Assembly (NCBI GenBank): GCA_026388245.1
Contig: JAPLKD010000093.1
Location: forward strand, 1-44,106
Direction of reading: 5' to 3'
From: Pseudomonadota bacterium
GTDB taxonomy: Bacteria; Desulfobacterota; Syntrophorhabdia; Syntrophorhabdales; Syntrophorhabdaceae
Length of the DNA: 44,106 bases
The notes under the pieces: generated by a model
What the model was told of the DNA's origin: nothing
Databases searched by the model: none
What the model saw: the letters and a program-made list of their open reading frames with translations, nothing else
Shown here: piece by piece, positions 43,723-44,106 of the stretch
Layout of the letters: each line of letters begins with the position of its first letter
Numbering within the stretch: the stretch's first letter is position 1
Made by a program: the position numbers and the translations under genes

Positions 43723-43845
43723 ATGATGAAGGCGCTTAGAGACAGTAAACTCGAAGCAATACAAGTATTCCTCACACGACTTGGTGCTATGACCTGCCCA
43801 TCAAAGATCGGTCCAGAAGTTGAGTTATACTCTGGGCTGAAATAG
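43723..43845 (+). CDS. Unrecognised 40-residue reading frame
   Basis: MMKALRDSKLEAIQVFLTRL then GAMTCPSKIGPEVELYSGLK. There is no clear Shine-Dalgarno and I do not recognise it; it may be a fragment left next to the insertion sequence. Confidence 0.2.
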   Translation: MMKALRDSKLEAIQVFLTRLGAMTCPSKIGPEVELYSGLK

Positions 43846-44070
43846 ACTACACGGGAGGCAGGTCAGAAATAGAACAGAAAAACAGAGAGGCAACGCCAGA
43901 AATTCCCAACACCCTACCTGATTAGAGATTAGAGAAGCAGACGATAGGCAACCTCTGCTGTCATAACGAGACTCTTTCACTATCTTCCCGTTGCTGTCAA
44001 AATATGTAATGATCTTCGTGAACCCATTTGTATACTCTTTATCTCCCGGTAAATAAGTAACCATTAGCAT
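43825..44070 (-). other. Possible fragment of a secreted or small hypothetical protein at the window edge
   Basis: The minus-strand frame begins MLMVTYLPGDKEYTNGFTKI and ITYFDSNGKIVKESRYDSRG, which reads like a natural beta-rich protein end, but the rest becomes low-complexity hydrophobic. A TGA lies just upstream in the same frame. A truncated gene is possible; nothing else recognisable lies between 43846 and 44106. Confidence 0.25.
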
Positions 44071-44106
44071 TTTTCAACCGTATTCGTTTCTTTCATTTAT
44101 CGTTTT

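Noticed and set aside
1-44106. tRNA or rRNA genes
   Set aside because: No cloverleaf or rRNA-like stretch was recognised on either strand, although I could not run a covariance search.

Overview
The window looks like a strictly anaerobic, Gram-negative bacterium of the Desulfobacterota (deltaproteobacterial) type, possibly a syntroph related to Syntrophorhabdales. The reasons are heterodisulfide-reductase (Hdr) genes joined to a methylene-tetrahydrofolate reductase (MetF/MetV) module, archaeal-style split glutamate synthase, a type III glutamine synthetase, GAF-ANTAR regulation, an outer-membrane beta-barrel protein and a meso-DAP-type MurE. The taxonomic name is an inference; no rRNA gene is present.

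Positions 1-12723 (minus strand) form one redox/nitrogen/C1 block, transcribed in the order mvhD, metV, metF, a degenerate FMN-domain glutamate-synthase paralogue, an intact FMN-domain glutamate synthase, a GATase/GXGXG glutamate synthase subunit, hdrC, hdrB, a small winged-helix protein, and a very large HdrA that leaves the window. The HdrA has a GltD/NfnB-like NAD(P)H module inserted in it. The layout suggests a MetVF-HdrABC-MvhD-type flavin-bifurcating system physically mixed with a glutamate synthase.

Positions 12786-23931 (minus strand) are a nitrogen-control block: a class I glutamine amidotransferase, PII protein, ammonium transporter, porin-like protein, small sigma-70-family factor, glutamine-dependent NAD+ synthetase, a GAF-GAF-ANTAR RNA-binding antiterminator, type III glutamine synthetase and a flavin reductase. 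Four leaders here carry hairpins with A1/G4 hexaloops of the kind ANTAR proteins bind; in two of them such a hairpin overlaps the 5' arm of an intrinsic terminator. Three leaders also share a promoter-like element, GTTACC-N14-TTTACTTGTA. Two transposase remnants (IS4-like, IS200-like) lie between the ANTAR and glutamine synthetase genes.

Positions 24137-40730 (plus strand) are a complete-looking dcw (division and cell wall) cluster: mraZ, rsmH, ftsL, [ftsI position], murE, murF, mraY, murD, [ftsW position], murG, murC, murB, ddl, ftsQ, ftsA, ftsZ, terminator. The ftsI position holds a 299-residue protein that looks like a shrunken transpeptidase with all three catalytic motifs lost but a PASTA domain kept. 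The ftsW position holds a 261-residue multi-pass membrane protein with no recognisable SEDS motifs. This paired degeneration is the most surprising feature of the window.

Positions 40754-44106 hold a B12/radical-SAM protein, a 118-bp MITE-like palindrome-ended element, a decayed IS with a zinc-ribbon (IS1249/IS256-variant-like) transposase, and unrecognised short reading frames at the edge. Throughout the window, gaps between genes are filled by families of low-complexity dispersed repeats, and at least two proteins (NadE linker, MvhD tail) appear to have absorbed such repeats in frame.
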